DNA of 64,000 nucleotides from Orlajensenia sp037404875 (GCF_037404875.1 NZ_JBBELO010000033.1:124001-188000); one strand, 5' to 3'. Positions 56,957 through 64,000 are shown, numbered from the stretch's first letter. The notes: generated from the letters alone by a model not told the origin. A program made the numbers and translations.

Positions 56957-56986
56957 TTAGCTTAGCTCATTAGCCTTGCTAAACAA
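56957..56986 (-). promoter_or_regulatory. MarR promoter and putative operator
   Basis: On the minus strand TTGTTT (56981-56986) and TAAGCT (56959-56964) are spaced by 16 bases, with the ATG seven bases further (leaderless). The word TTAGC at 56957 and 56962 on the plus strand and its inverse GCTAA at 56978-56982 form an AT-rich palindrome over this promoter, a likely MarR binding site. Confidence 0.55.
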
Positions 56987-57153
56987 CCTGAGGAGGCCGA
57001 CTGCAGAGCAGTCAAGGGGTGGTGGCCGCAGCGGCTGAGTCCTAGTCTCCGTTCATGACAGGCAGACACGAGGCTCCCGCCGACGGATGCCCGGGCGGCC
57101 GTGGCTTCACGGTTCCGACCCGGCGCCGAAACGCCCGCGTAATGGGCCGCTGA

Positions 57154-57159
57154 GACACT
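57154..57159 (+). promoter_or_regulatory. possible leaderless -10 element (GACACT) of the ATP-grasp operon
   Basis: GACACT ends six bases before the ATG at 57166, as at 34852-34857. The first base is non-consensus. Confidence 0.35.
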
Positions 57160-57165
57160 CACGAC

Positions 57166-58875
57166 ATGGCGAACCTGTTCGAGGGGTACGGCTCCACCGC
57201 GACGCAGCGACGGAGCGCATCGCCGTGGGACGAGATGTTCCCGCGCATCTCGGATGACGCATCCGTTCGCGAGCCCTACGGTGTCATTCACCGGGCGCTC
57301 GCCTCGATGACGCAGGACGAGCTGCGCGGGCGCACCGAGGCGCTCGCCAGTTCCTACCTCGCGCAGGGCGTCACCTTCGACTTCGCCGGCGAGGAGCGCC
57401 CGTTCCCGCTCGATGCCGTGCCGCGGGTGATCGAGGCCTCCGACTGGGCGGTCGTCGAACGCGGGGTACAGCAGCGCGTGCGCGCGCTCGAGGCGTTCCT
57501 CGCCGATGCGTATGGGCCGCAGGCCGCCGTGCACGACCGCGTCATCCCTGCAGCCCTCATCTCGTCGTCGACGCACTTCCATCGCCAGGCCGCGGGCATC
57601 GAGAGCGCCAACGGGGTGCGCATCCACGTCTCTGGCATCGACCTCATCCGTGACGAGCGCGGTGCCTGGCGCGTGCTCGAAGACAACGTGCGGGTGCCGA
57701 GCGGGGTGAGCTATGTCATCTCGAACCGCCGCGTGATGGCGCAGACGCTTCCCGAGCTGTTCACCGCGATGAGCGTGCGGCCCGTCGGGCACTACCCGAA
57801 CCAGCTGCTGCGCGCGCTGCGAGCGAGTGCTCCCGACGGCGTGGATGACCCCACGATCGTCGTGCTCACTCCGGGCGTGTACAACTCCGCCTACTTCGAG
57901 CACACGCTCCTGGCCCGCTCGATGGGCGTCGAGCTCGTCGAGGGCCGCGACCTGTTCTGTTCGGGCGGCCGCGTGTGGATGCGCACGACGAGCGGTCCCA
58001 CCCGCGTCGACGTGATCTACCGCAGGGTCGACGACGAGTTCATCGACCCGCAGCAGTTCCGGCCGAACTCGGTGCTCGGCTCTCCGGGGATGCTGCTGGC
58101 CGCACGCCTCGGCAACGTGACCATCGCGAATGCCATCGGCAACGGCGTGGCCGACGACAAGCTCGTCTACACCTACGTTCCCGACCTCATCCGCTACTAC
58201 CTCGGCGAGGAGCCGGTGCTGCCGAACGTCGACACCTGGCGGCTCGAGGAGCCCGAAGCGCTCGCCGAAGTGCTCGACCGACTCGACGAACTCGTGGTCA
58301 AGCCGGTCGACGGCTCGGGCGGCAAGGGCCTCGTCGTGGGGCCGGCGGCATCCCGGGACGAACTCGAGGAGCTGCGCACCCGGCTCATCGCCGACCCGCG
58401 CGGCTGGATCGCGCAGCCGGTCGTTCAGCTCTCGACCATCCCCACCCTCGTCGACGAGGGCATGCGACCGCGGCATGCCGACCTGCGCCCGTTCGCCGTG
58501 AACGACGGCGACCAGGTGTGGGTGCTGCCCGGGGGCCTGACAAGGGTCGCCCTTCCCGAGGGCCAGCTCGTGGTGAACTCGAGCCAGGGCGGCGGGTCGA
58601 AGGACACCTGGGTGCTCGGCCGTCCCGAAGGGGGAACGGCGGCGGCCGACGCCGGTGCGATGGTCGCCGACCAGGCGATCGGCGGCGCCGCCGCCGTGCT
58701 CTACGACCACAAGGAGGCGCCCGCGGCATCCCCGCAGGACAACGGCTCGGTGCGCCAGCAGCAGGAACAGCAACAGCAGCAGACCCTTGCCGACGTGCCA
58801 CTTTCTGTTCCCTCGGCGCCCCGTGAACCCACCAAAAGTGGCACCTCGGCGAAGAGAGGGGGTGCCGAATGCTGA
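57166..58875 (+). CDS. circularly permuted ATP-grasp protein (type 2)
   Basis: A 569-residue protein of the DUF404/DUF407 ATP-grasp group, expected to ligate amino acids or peptides. SGIDLIRDERGAWRVLEDNVRVPSG is in part the ligand site near residue 165; VIYRRVDDEFIDP near residue 285, NAIGNGVADDKLVYTYVPD near residue 325 and VVKPVDGSGGKGLV near residue 378 are family hallmarks. Core sequence ends near residue 515. The tail holds a Gln-rich run (RQQQEQQQQQT) and then the translated family A palindrome. It overlaps the alpha-E gene by seven bases (ATGCTGA). Confidence 0.9.
   Translation: MANLFEGYGSTATQRRSASPWDEMFPRISDDASVREPYGVIHRALASMTQDELRGRTEALASSYLAQGVTFDFAGEERPFPLDAVPRVIEASDWAVVERGVQQRVRALEAFLADAYGPQAAVHDRVIPAALISSSTHFHRQAAGIESANGVRIHVSGIDLIRDERGAWRVLEDNVRVPSGVSYVISNRRVMAQTLPELFTAMSVRPVGHYPNQLLRALRASAPDGVDDPTIVVLTPGVYNSAYFEHTLLARSMGVELVEGRDLFCSGGRVWMRTTSGPTRVDVIYRRVDDEFIDPQQFRPNSVLGSPGMLLAARLGNVTIANAIGNGVADDKLVYTYVPDLIRYYLGEEPVLPNVDTWRLEEPEALAEVLDRLDELVVKPVDGSGGKGLVVGPAASRDELEELRTRLIADPRGWIAQPVVQLSTIPTLVDEGMRPRHADLRPFAVNDGDQVWVLPGGLTRVALPEGQLVVNSSQGGGSKDTWVLGRPEGGTAAADAGAMVADQAIGGAAAVLYDHKEAPAASPQDNGSVRQQQEQQQQQTLADVPLSVPSAPREPTKSGTSAKRGGAEC
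58789..58851. repeat. family A palindrome inside a coding region, copy 4
   Basis: Left arm TGCCACTTTCTGT (58796-58808) and right arm GAACCCACCAAAAGTGGCA (58825-58843), with outer GCCGAC (58789-58794) and CTCGGCG (58845-58851). The right arm is identical to the 19-base arm of copy 1. It is read through in frame as the last residues of the ATP-grasp protein, just before the alpha-E start. Confidence 0.88.
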
Positions 58876-59798
58876 GCCGCATCGCCGAGTCGCTGTTCTG
58901 GATCGGGCGCTACATCGAGCGCAGCGACGGCACCGCGCGCATCCTCGACGTTCACCTGCAGCTGCTGCTCGAAGACCCCTGGATCGACGAGGACACCGCG
59001 TGCCGCTCGCTCATCTCGGTGATGGGCAGCGAGGCCGATCCCGAGAGCACCCTCACCCGCGCCGACGTGCTCGCCCTGTTGGCCGTGGATCGCGAGCATC
59101 CCGCATCCATCGCCTCGTCGCTGAGCGCGGCACGCGAGAACGCCCGACGCGCCCGCGAGATCATCTCGACCGAACTCTGGGAGTGCCTCAACACGACGAA
59201 CGCCCGCATGCCGCGACGCGTCGCCGGCGAGAAGGCGCACGAGTTCTTCCGCTGGGTGCGCGAGCGCGCTGCGCTCGCCGTGGGCGTCACCGAGTCCTCG
59301 ACGAGCCGCGACGACGTCTGGCTGTTCTTCTCACTCGGCCGGGCCATCGAGCGCGCCGACATGACCGCACGGCTGCTCGCCACGCGGTCCCTCACCGAGG
59401 CGAGCGGGCCGAGCTGGACGACCATCCTGCGCAGCTGCGGCGCCTTCGAGGCGTACCTGCGCACCTATCGCGGCATCCCCTCCGCACTCAACGCCGCCGA
59501 GTTCCTGCTGCTGGATCGGCTCTTCCCCCGTTCCGTGATGTTCTCGGTGAGCCGCGCCGAGGAGTACCTCCACGAACTGGGACCCTCGAGCGGCCGCGTC
59601 GGCGTTCAGGATGTCGCGCAGCGCGCCCTCGGCCAGATTCGCGCCGAGCTCGAGTTCCGCCCGATCGCCTCCATCGTGGCGGAGCTTCCCGAGCAGATGG
59701 AGGAGCTGCAGGCAGGCCTGAGCATCACGAGCCAGGCCATCCGGGAGCGCTACTTTCCCACGAGCGCGGTGCCGATCTGGATCGGGGAGAACTCGTGA
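58869..59798 (+). CDS. alpha-E domain protein (DUF403)
   Basis: A 309-residue all-helical protein. LSRIAESLFWIGRYIERSDG in its first 20 residues is the classic alpha-E opening, and FFSLGRAIERADMTARLLATR near residue 155 is the internal repeat of it. Such proteins always travel with circularly permuted ATP-grasp and transglutaminase genes; the biochemical role is unknown. The ATG overlaps the ATP-grasp stop by seven bases and its own stop overlaps the next GTG, so all three are coupled. Confidence 0.92.
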   Translation: MLSRIAESLFWIGRYIERSDGTARILDVHLQLLLEDPWIDEDTACRSLISVMGSEADPESTLTRADVLALLAVDREHPASIASSLSAARENARRAREIISTELWECLNTTNARMPRRVAGEKAHEFFRWVRERAALAVGVTESSTSRDDVWLFFSLGRAIERADMTARLLATRSLTEASGPSWTTILRSCGAFEAYLRTYRGIPSALNAAEFLLLDRLFPRSVMFSVSRAEEYLHELGPSSGRVGVQDVAQRALGQIRAELEFRPIASIVAELPEQMEELQAGLSITSQAIRERYFPTSAVPIWIGENS

Positions 59799-60640
59799 GC
59801 CGCATCCGCATCGTGCACCGCACGGGGTTCACCTACTCCCAAGCGGCCACCGCCTCGTACAACGAGGCGCGCATGCTTCCGTGGCATGGGGACGGCCAGT
59901 TCGTGCTGGCGAGCGAATTGAGCATCGAACCGGGAGCCCACCAGCACTCCTACCTCGACTACTGGGGTACCCGCGTGAGCACCTTCGAGGTGCTGCACCC
60001 GCATACGGAGCTCTCAGTGACCGCCACGAGCCTCGTCGACGTGTCGGCTGCTGCGGCGGCCCGGCATGCGATCGGCTGGGAAGAGCTCGCCGAGATCCGG
60101 GAGAGCGCCACTGTCTACGTGGAGCAGTCCCGGCAGACCAGCCGTACCGCCCCGCCTGCCGAGGTCGAGCGTCTCGCCCGGGAGATCGTCGACGGATGCC
60201 TCGACCCCGGCTCTGCGGCCGCGGGCATCTGCGCCGCCGTGCGCGACCGGATGGAGTACATGCCCGGCGTGACGGCGGTCACGTCGACGGCCAGTGAGGC
60301 GTGGCAGGTCGGCAAGGGCGTGTGCCAGGACATCACCCACGTCGCCATCGGCGCACTGCGTGCGGTCGGCATCCCCGCGCGCTACGTCTCGGGGTACCTG
60401 CATCCGCGACCCTCTGCGGCCATCGGCGAGACGGTGATCGGGGAATCGCATGCCTGGCTGGAGTTCTTCAGCGGCACCTGGGTGGGATTCGACCCGACGA
60501 ACCGCATCGAGATCGGCGAGCGGCATGTGCTCGTCGGCCGCGGACGGGACTACCGCGACGTCTCGCCCTTGCGCGGGGTGTACGCGGGCACGAAGGCATC
60601 GGAGCACTTCGTGAAGGTCGAGATCACGCGCGAGGCGTGA
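59795..60640 (+). CDS. transglutaminase-like cysteine protease family protein
   Basis: A 281-residue protein with a bacterial transglutaminase-like N-terminal strand region (RIVHRTGFTYSQAATASYNEAR in part) and a papain-like core. The catalytic triad is complete: Cys177 in GKGVCQDITH, His219 in GESHAWLEFF and Asp233 in GFDPTN. It probably cleaves or transfers peptide bonds on the product of the ATP-grasp protein. GTG start overlapping the alpha-E stop (GTGA). Third gene of the operon. Confidence 0.92.
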   Translation: MSRIRIVHRTGFTYSQAATASYNEARMLPWHGDGQFVLASELSIEPGAHQHSYLDYWGTRVSTFEVLHPHTELSVTATSLVDVSAAAAARHAIGWEELAEIRESATVYVEQSRQTSRTAPPAEVERLAREIVDGCLDPGSAAAGICAAVRDRMEYMPGVTAVTSTASEAWQVGKGVCQDITHVAIGALRAVGIPARYVSGYLHPRPSAAIGETVIGESHAWLEFFSGTWVGFDPTNRIEIGERHVLVGRGRDYRDVSPLRGVYAGTKASEHFVKVEITREA

Positions 60641-60675
60641 CGCGGCGCGGGTCGGCTATCCGTGAGGGCCGGCGC

Positions 60676-60681
60676 TACTGT
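60676..60681 (+). promoter_or_regulatory. leaderless -10 element (TACTGT) of the hydrolase gene
   Basis: TACTGT ends six bases before the ATG at 60688, which fixes this start in a frame that is open further upstream. Confidence 0.55.
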
Positions 60682-60687
60682 GGGCGC

Positions 60688-61545
60688 ATGAGCGATGATG
60701 CCCGCACCTACACGGATGCCGCCGGAGTGCGGGTGCACTACGACGTCTGGCCTGTGGAGCGCCCGCGCGGCGTCGCGCAGGTCGTGCACGGCGTCGGCGA
60801 GCACGCGGGGCGCTACGCCCACGTCGCCCGGGCGCTGAATGAGGCGGGCTTCTCGGTCTACATCGACGATCACCACGGGCACGGCCGAACCGGCCTGGAG
60901 CAGCACGGCGGAGACGTCGGCAAGCTCGGACGACTCGGGCCCGGCGGGCTGCGGGCGGCCGTCGCATCCGTCTATGAGCTCTCGGGCATCATCCGCGCCG
61001 AGAATCCGGGCGTTCCGCTCGTTCTCATCGGGCACTCATGGGGCTCCTTCATCGCCCAGATCATCCTCAACGCGCACGCGGCCGACTACGCCGCCGCAGT
61101 GCTCACCGGCACGGCATACCGGATGCCCGGGTACCTGGCCGCCGGCGACCTCAACCGCCGCCACCGGCAACTGGGAACCACCGGGGCCGAATGGCTGAGC
61201 CGCGACCCCGCCGTCGCGCAGGCCTTTCTCGACGACCCGCTCACGACGGGCGTCTCACTGCAGAGGCTCTTCGGGCTCACCGAGGCTGCCCGCCTCTTCG
61301 GCGTTCCCTCGGCGCGGATGGCGGACATCCCGGTGCTCATCCAGGTCGGCGGCGATGACAGCGTCGGCGGGGAGCGCAGCGCCCTGAGACTCGCGAATGC
61401 GTACCGGCGCCGGGCGCACCTCAGCGACGTGCGACTCATCGTCTATGAGGGCGCCCGCCACGAGGTCTACAACGAGACGAACCGCGACGAGGTCATCGCC
61501 GACACCATTGCATTCCTGAACGAGCATCTCTCGACGGGAGCGTAG
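60688..61545 (+). CDS. alpha/beta hydrolase, monoacylglycerol-lipase-like
   Basis: A 285-residue serine hydrolase (Hydrolase_4 group). VVHGVGEHAGRYAHVARAL near residue 32 is the oxyanion region, the nucleophile serine lies in LIGHSWGSFIAQ near residue 115, the aspartate in VGGDDSVGG near residue 228 and the histidine in YEGARHEVYNE near residue 257. It probably cleaves monoacylglycerols or lysophospholipids. It follows the transglutaminase gene by 47 bases but has its own -10 hexamer. Confidence 0.88.
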   Translation: MSDDARTYTDAAGVRVHYDVWPVERPRGVAQVVHGVGEHAGRYAHVARALNEAGFSVYIDDHHGHGRTGLEQHGGDVGKLGRLGPGGLRAAVASVYELSGIIRAENPGVPLVLIGHSWGSFIAQIILNAHAADYAAAVLTGTAYRMPGYLAAGDLNRRHRQLGTTGAEWLSRDPAVAQAFLDDPLTTGVSLQRLFGLTEAARLFGVPSARMADIPVLIQVGGDDSVGGERSALRLANAYRRRAHLSDVRLIVYEGARHEVYNETNRDEVIADTIAFLNEHLSTGA

Positions 61546-61562
61546 CGGGCTCGTAAACCCCA

Positions 61563-61568
61563 TTGACA
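61563..61568 (+). promoter_or_regulatory. -35-like TTGACA before the cellulase gene
   Basis: A perfect TTGACA lies 39 bases before the palindromic operator. The best -10 candidates (CACTCT at 18 bases, TCTAAG at 21 bases) are weak, so the promoter is only partly supported. Confidence 0.4.
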
Positions 61569-61606
61569 TGAGCATGCCTCGGGGAGCACTCTAAGAGCTA
61601 AGCCAG

Positions 61607-61626
61607 CCGTGAGAGCGCTCTCACGG
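61607..61626. promoter_or_regulatory. CebR/LacI-type operator of the cellulase gene
   Basis: CCGTGAGAGCGCTCTCACGG is a perfect 20-base palindrome. Its core GAGAGCGCTCTC resembles the GGGAGCGCTCCC operator of CebR, the cellobiose-responsive LacI-family repressor of actinobacterial cellulase genes (established). It lies 77 bases before the GH6 start. No LacI-family gene is in the window. Confidence 0.75.
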
Positions 61627-61702
61627 TCAGGCTGCGGGCAACCGCAATCACGGTCCACAACGATGTCGGCCACGGTCGACGATGACCAGGAGTGCAGAAC
61701 AC

Positions 61703-63259
61703 ATGACCAAACGCTCACTCATCCGAGCCTCGTGCATCGCCGCGGTCGCGGCGGTCGCCACGCTCGGACTCGCGGCGGCACCGGCCGTCGCGGCCAACGA
61801 CGTGCTGAGTCCAGGCACAGCGCTCTACGTCGACCCGCATTCGACGACCCTCGAGGCTGCGTCCACGCTCACCGGTCAGGCGCGCACAGACGCGCAGCTG
61901 CTCGGAAGCTTCGCCTCAGCCACCTGGCTCACGAAGGGCACGCCCTCTGAAGCGCAGGCAGCCGCGTCGAAGACGACGACGGATGCCGCGGCCGCGAACG
62001 CCGTGCCGACCCTCGTCGTCTACAACCTGCCGTACCGCGACTGCTCTCAGTACTCGGCCGGCGGTGCCGCCAACACGGCCGACTACGAGGCGTGGGTCGA
62101 CGCCGTTGCCGCCGGGATCGGTGGCAACAAGGCCGTGATCATCCTGGAACCCGACGGGCTCGGGATCATCCCCTGGTACACGAGCAACCAGGGCCAGCAG
62201 GAATGGTGCCAGCCGGCCGACGCAGACCCGGCGACCGCGGCATCCGACCGCTTCGCCGCTCTCAACCACGCAGTCGACGCGCTGACGGCACTGCCCAACA
62301 CCGCCGTCTACCTCGATGGAACGCACAGCGGGTGGCTCAGCGTCGGCGACATCTCCGACCGGCTCGACAAGGCGGGAGTCGCGAAGGCCGACGGCTTCTT
62401 CCTCAACGCGTCGAACTACATCGCCACGCCGAAGCTGCAGAAGTACGGCACCTGGATCAGCGACTGCCTGCGGCTGAAGGCCGAGGTGAGCTGGTGGGAC
62501 TACGGCTACTGCGGCAGCCAGTACTTCCCGGCGACCGCGAGCGACTTCAGCACGTGGGGCGCCACCGACGCCGACTACGCGCAGCGCTTCGCCGACGCGG
62601 GCATCACCGTCGACCCCTCGAAGCAGAAGCACTTCGTGATCGACACGAGCCGCAACGGTCAGGATGCCTGGACCCCGCCGGTCTGGAACGGCGACATCGA
62701 GGCGTGGTGCAACCCGCCGGACCGTGGCGCGGGCGAGCGGCCGACCGCCGACACGAAGGATGCGCTCATCGATGCCTTCCTCTGGATCAAGGTTCCCGGT
62801 GAGAGCGACGGGCAGTGCTTCCGCAGCACGGCCGGCCCCCTCGACCCCATCCGCGGCATCCAGGACCCGCCGGCCGGCCAGTGGTTCCCCGAGCAGGCGC
62901 GCGAGCTGATCGCCTTCGCGTCGCCGGCATTCGAGACACCGGCCTGCCACGTGTCCTACTCGGCCACCCGGCCGCTGTTCGGCCTGTTCGCCGGTGACAT
63001 CGCCATCACGAACACCGGCTCGGTGCCGCTCAAGGGCTGGACGCTGAAGTGGAGTTGGGAGGGTTCCGAGAAGCTGATCACCGTGGTCGGCGGCACCCGC
63101 ACGCAGTCCGGCGACGCCCTCACGCTGACGAGCACGAAGCTGACGAGCAACGTCAAGGCGGGGGCGACCACCCACGTCGGCTTCATCGGGCGCGGCGCGG
63201 CCCAGCGGGTCGAGCCCTGGCTGTTCACGCTGAACGGCAAGCCCTGCGCGGCTGACTGA
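61703..63259 (+). CDS. secreted GH6 cellulase with CBM2 domain
   Basis: A 518-residue exported glycoside hydrolase. Residues 1-31 are a signal peptide ending AVAA. The GH6 catalytic domain spans about 32-410: Asp113 in LPYRDCSQYSAGG and the acid Asp151 in ILEPDGLG are 38 residues apart as in known endoglucanases, followed by LDGTHSGWL, FVIDTSRNGQ and EAWCNPPDRGAGERP. Residues about 415-518 are a CBM2-type cellulose-binding domain between two cysteines. It hydrolyses beta-1,4-glucan outside the cell. AGGAG lies ten bases before the ATG at 61703; an ATG seven codons earlier lacks this. Confidence 0.94.
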   Translation: MTKRSLIRASCIAAVAAVATLGLAAAPAVAANDVLSPGTALYVDPHSTTLEAASTLTGQARTDAQLLGSFASATWLTKGTPSEAQAAASKTTTDAAAANAVPTLVVYNLPYRDCSQYSAGGAANTADYEAWVDAVAAGIGGNKAVIILEPDGLGIIPWYTSNQGQQEWCQPADADPATAASDRFAALNHAVDALTALPNTAVYLDGTHSGWLSVGDISDRLDKAGVAKADGFFLNASNYIATPKLQKYGTWISDCLRLKAEVSWWDYGYCGSQYFPATASDFSTWGATDADYAQRFADAGITVDPSKQKHFVIDTSRNGQDAWTPPVWNGDIEAWCNPPDRGAGERPTADTKDALIDAFLWIKVPGESDGQCFRSTAGPLDPIRGIQDPPAGQWFPEQARELIAFASPAFETPACHVSYSATRPLFGLFAGDIAITNTGSVPLKGWTLKWSWEGSEKLITVVGGTRTQSGDALTLTSTKLTSNVKAGATTHVGFIGRGAAQRVEPWLFTLNGKPCAAD

Positions 63260-63268
63260 CGGGCATGA

Positions 63269-63305
63269 CGGATGCGGCGGGCGCGCGACAGGCCCGCCGC
63301 ATCCG
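63269..63305 (+). terminator. strong hairpin terminator of the cellulase gene
   Basis: CGGATGCGGCGGGC (63269-63282) and GCCCGCCGCATCCG (63292-63305) pair perfectly over 14 bases with a 9-base loop, starting ten bases after the stop codon. No T-tract follows, which is usual for high-GC actinobacteria. Confidence 0.75.
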
Positions 63306-63351
63306 GCCGCCCGGGCACGGGGCCGCTCGGGCGCGATCGGAGGGGTCTCGC

Positions 63352-63357
63352 TACGCT
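63352..63357 (+). promoter_or_regulatory. leaderless -10 element (TACGCT) of the phosphotransferase gene
   Basis: TACGCT ends seven bases before the GTG at 63365, the first possible start in that frame. Confidence 0.5.
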
Positions 63358-63364
63358 CGATGCC

Positions 63365-64000
63365 GTGGTCGCCGATTCCCCTCCCGCAGACATCGCCGTG
63401 CACGGCGACCTCGTGGCGGCCCTGGTGCGGCAGCAGCATCCCGACCTCGACGGCCCCCTTCGGCTCGCGGCCGAGGGGTGGGACAACGAGCTCTATCGCC
63501 TCGGCGACTCGCTGGCGGTGCGGGTTCCCCGCAGGGAGTCGGCCGCCGCGCTCATCCTCTCGGAGCAGCGCTGGCTGCCCAAGCTCGCGCCGCGGCTCCG
63601 CGTGCCCGTTCCCGTGCCGGTGCGGCGCGGGATGCCGAGCGAGCTCTATCCGTGGCCGTGGTCGATCGTGCCGTGGTTCGCCGGTACGCCGGCGGCGACC
63701 CTCGAGCCGGCCGAGCGCCTCGGCGTGGCCGAAGACCTCGCCGACTTCGTGAACGCCCTCGCGGTGCCGGCCCCCGCGGACGCTCCGGCCAATCGGTATC
63801 GGGGAGTTCCGCTCGCGGCCCGCGCGGATGTCGTCACCGCCCGGCTGCGGAACCCGCGCATGCCCTCGCCCGACCGGTTGGCCGGCCTGTGGGAGCGCGT
63901 CTGCGCCCTCCCCGCCTGGCGCGGCCCCGCGCTCTGGCTGCACGGCGACCTGCATCCGGGCAACCTCCTCATCGCCGCGCACGGCGGCCTCGCGGCGGTG
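63365..64000 (+). CDS. aminoglycoside phosphotransferase (APH) family protein, 5' part
   Basis: The first 212 codons of a gene that runs off the window. The translated frame reads AEGWDNELYRLGDSLAVRVPRR near residue 38 (nucleotide-binding lobe with the ATP lysine replaced by arginine, as often in this group), YPWPWSIVPWFAG near residue 95, and LWLHGDLHPGNLLI near residue 190, the catalytic-loop motif HGDxxxxN. Members phosphorylate small molecules; most are not resistance enzymes. The GTG at 63365 has no ribosome site but a TACGCT hexamer seven bases upstream. Confidence 0.85.
   Translation, partial: MVADSPPADIAVHGDLVAALVRQQHPDLDGPLRLAAEGWDNELYRLGDSLAVRVPRRESAAALILSEQRWLPKLAPRLRVPVPVPVRRGMPSELYPWPWSIVPWFAGTPAATLEPAERLGVAEDLADFVNALAVPAPADAPANRYRGVPLAARADVVTARLRNPRMPSPDRLAGLWERVCALPAWRGPALWLHGDLHPGNLLIAAHGGLAAV

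Noticed and set aside
61563..61592. Full sigma-70 promoter for the GH6 gene with TTGACA and a -10 at 18 bases
   Set aside because: The -10 candidate CACTCT matches the consensus poorly and others have bad spacing, so only the TTGACA is reported, with low confidence.
61916..63982. Minus-strand open frame of 688 codons opposite the GH6 and APH genes
   Set aside because: Composition is Arg/Gly/Pro/Val-rich without domains, and the opposite strand has a signal peptide, catalytic motifs, a terminator hairpin and a second gene.
63365..64000. Calling the APH-fold gene an antibiotic-resistance determinant
   Set aside because: The fold is shared by many small-molecule kinases, the gene is cut by the window edge, and nothing in its surroundings suggests resistance or recent transfer.

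Overview
The window is a 64 kb chromosomal segment of a high-GC Gram-positive bacterium, almost certainly an actinobacterium and most likely a member of Microbacteriaceae. This rests on the overall base composition, the abundant GGATGC/GCATCC words, the many GTG starts, the actinobacterial prpDBC and amidinotransferase-rocD arrangements, and a recurring leaderless promoter layout (a TANNNT -10 hexamer 6-7 nt before the start codon). No rRNA, tRNA, transposase, phage gene or CRISPR array is visible.

Layout. 1-7866: end of an exopolysaccharide locus: glycosyltransferase C-terminus, DUF6492 protein, O-antigen-ligase/polymerase, Wzz-like chain-length protein, then on the minus strand a secreted DUF4082 protein and a two-domain GT2-GT4 glycosyltransferase. 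8233-16706: housekeeping and accessory genes (DUF1304, winged-helix protein, AcuI-type reductase, ABC exporter, LssY_C membrane protein, tRNA hydroxylase TrhO, YbhB-like protein, LysE exporter). 16809-20493: methylcitrate cycle prpD-prpB-prpC for propionate use. 20610-24992: thioesterase, AI-2E transporter, SRPBCC protein, small membrane protein, hydrolase and LysR regulator. 25141-31814: amino-acid catabolism, with bifunctional PutA (proline to glutamate), GntR and Lrp/AsnC regulators, and an amidinotransferase-family hydrolase coupled to ornithine aminotransferase (arginine to ornithine or citrulline, then to glutamate semialdehyde, which PutA can oxidise). 31897-42987: CynX/NimT MFS transporter, a dense short-repeat array, DUF4383 pair, POT peptide transporter, a TetR-controlled carboxylesterase / MFS / GH3 beta-glucosidase locus, and two small unknown genes. 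43254-47294: NYN-LOTUS protein, 2-hydroxyacid dehydrogenase, and divergent RimB-like protease and RimK (with an unusual TrkA_C tail). 47402-53819: dipeptidase plus a five-gene peptide ABC importer. 53841-56951: epoxide-hydrolase-like protein and a MarR/MFS pair. 57166-60640: conserved ATP-grasp / alpha-E / transglutaminase operon. 60688-64000: monoacylglycerol-lipase-like hydrolase, a GH6-CBM2 cellulase behind a CebR/LacI-type palindrome, and the start of an aminoglycoside-phosphotransferase-fold gene.

The physiology suggested is that of a plant- or soil-associated heterotroph: cellulose and beta-glucoside breakdown, peptide, proline and arginine catabolism, propionate oxidation and exopolysaccharide production.

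The most unusual content is non-coding. At least four distinct families of palindromic or tandem intergenic elements occur between 10.9 and 58.9 kb. One is a 64-bp palindrome in four copies, one copy translated as the C-terminus of the ATP-grasp protein. A 65-bp nested palindrome flanks the NYN-LOTUS gene, a hairpin pair flanks the two small unknown genes, and a roughly 475-bp array of CCCGCAG/GGTGGGT units lies between 33.1 and 33.6 kb. All product calls are from reading the translated sequence; no database search was run.
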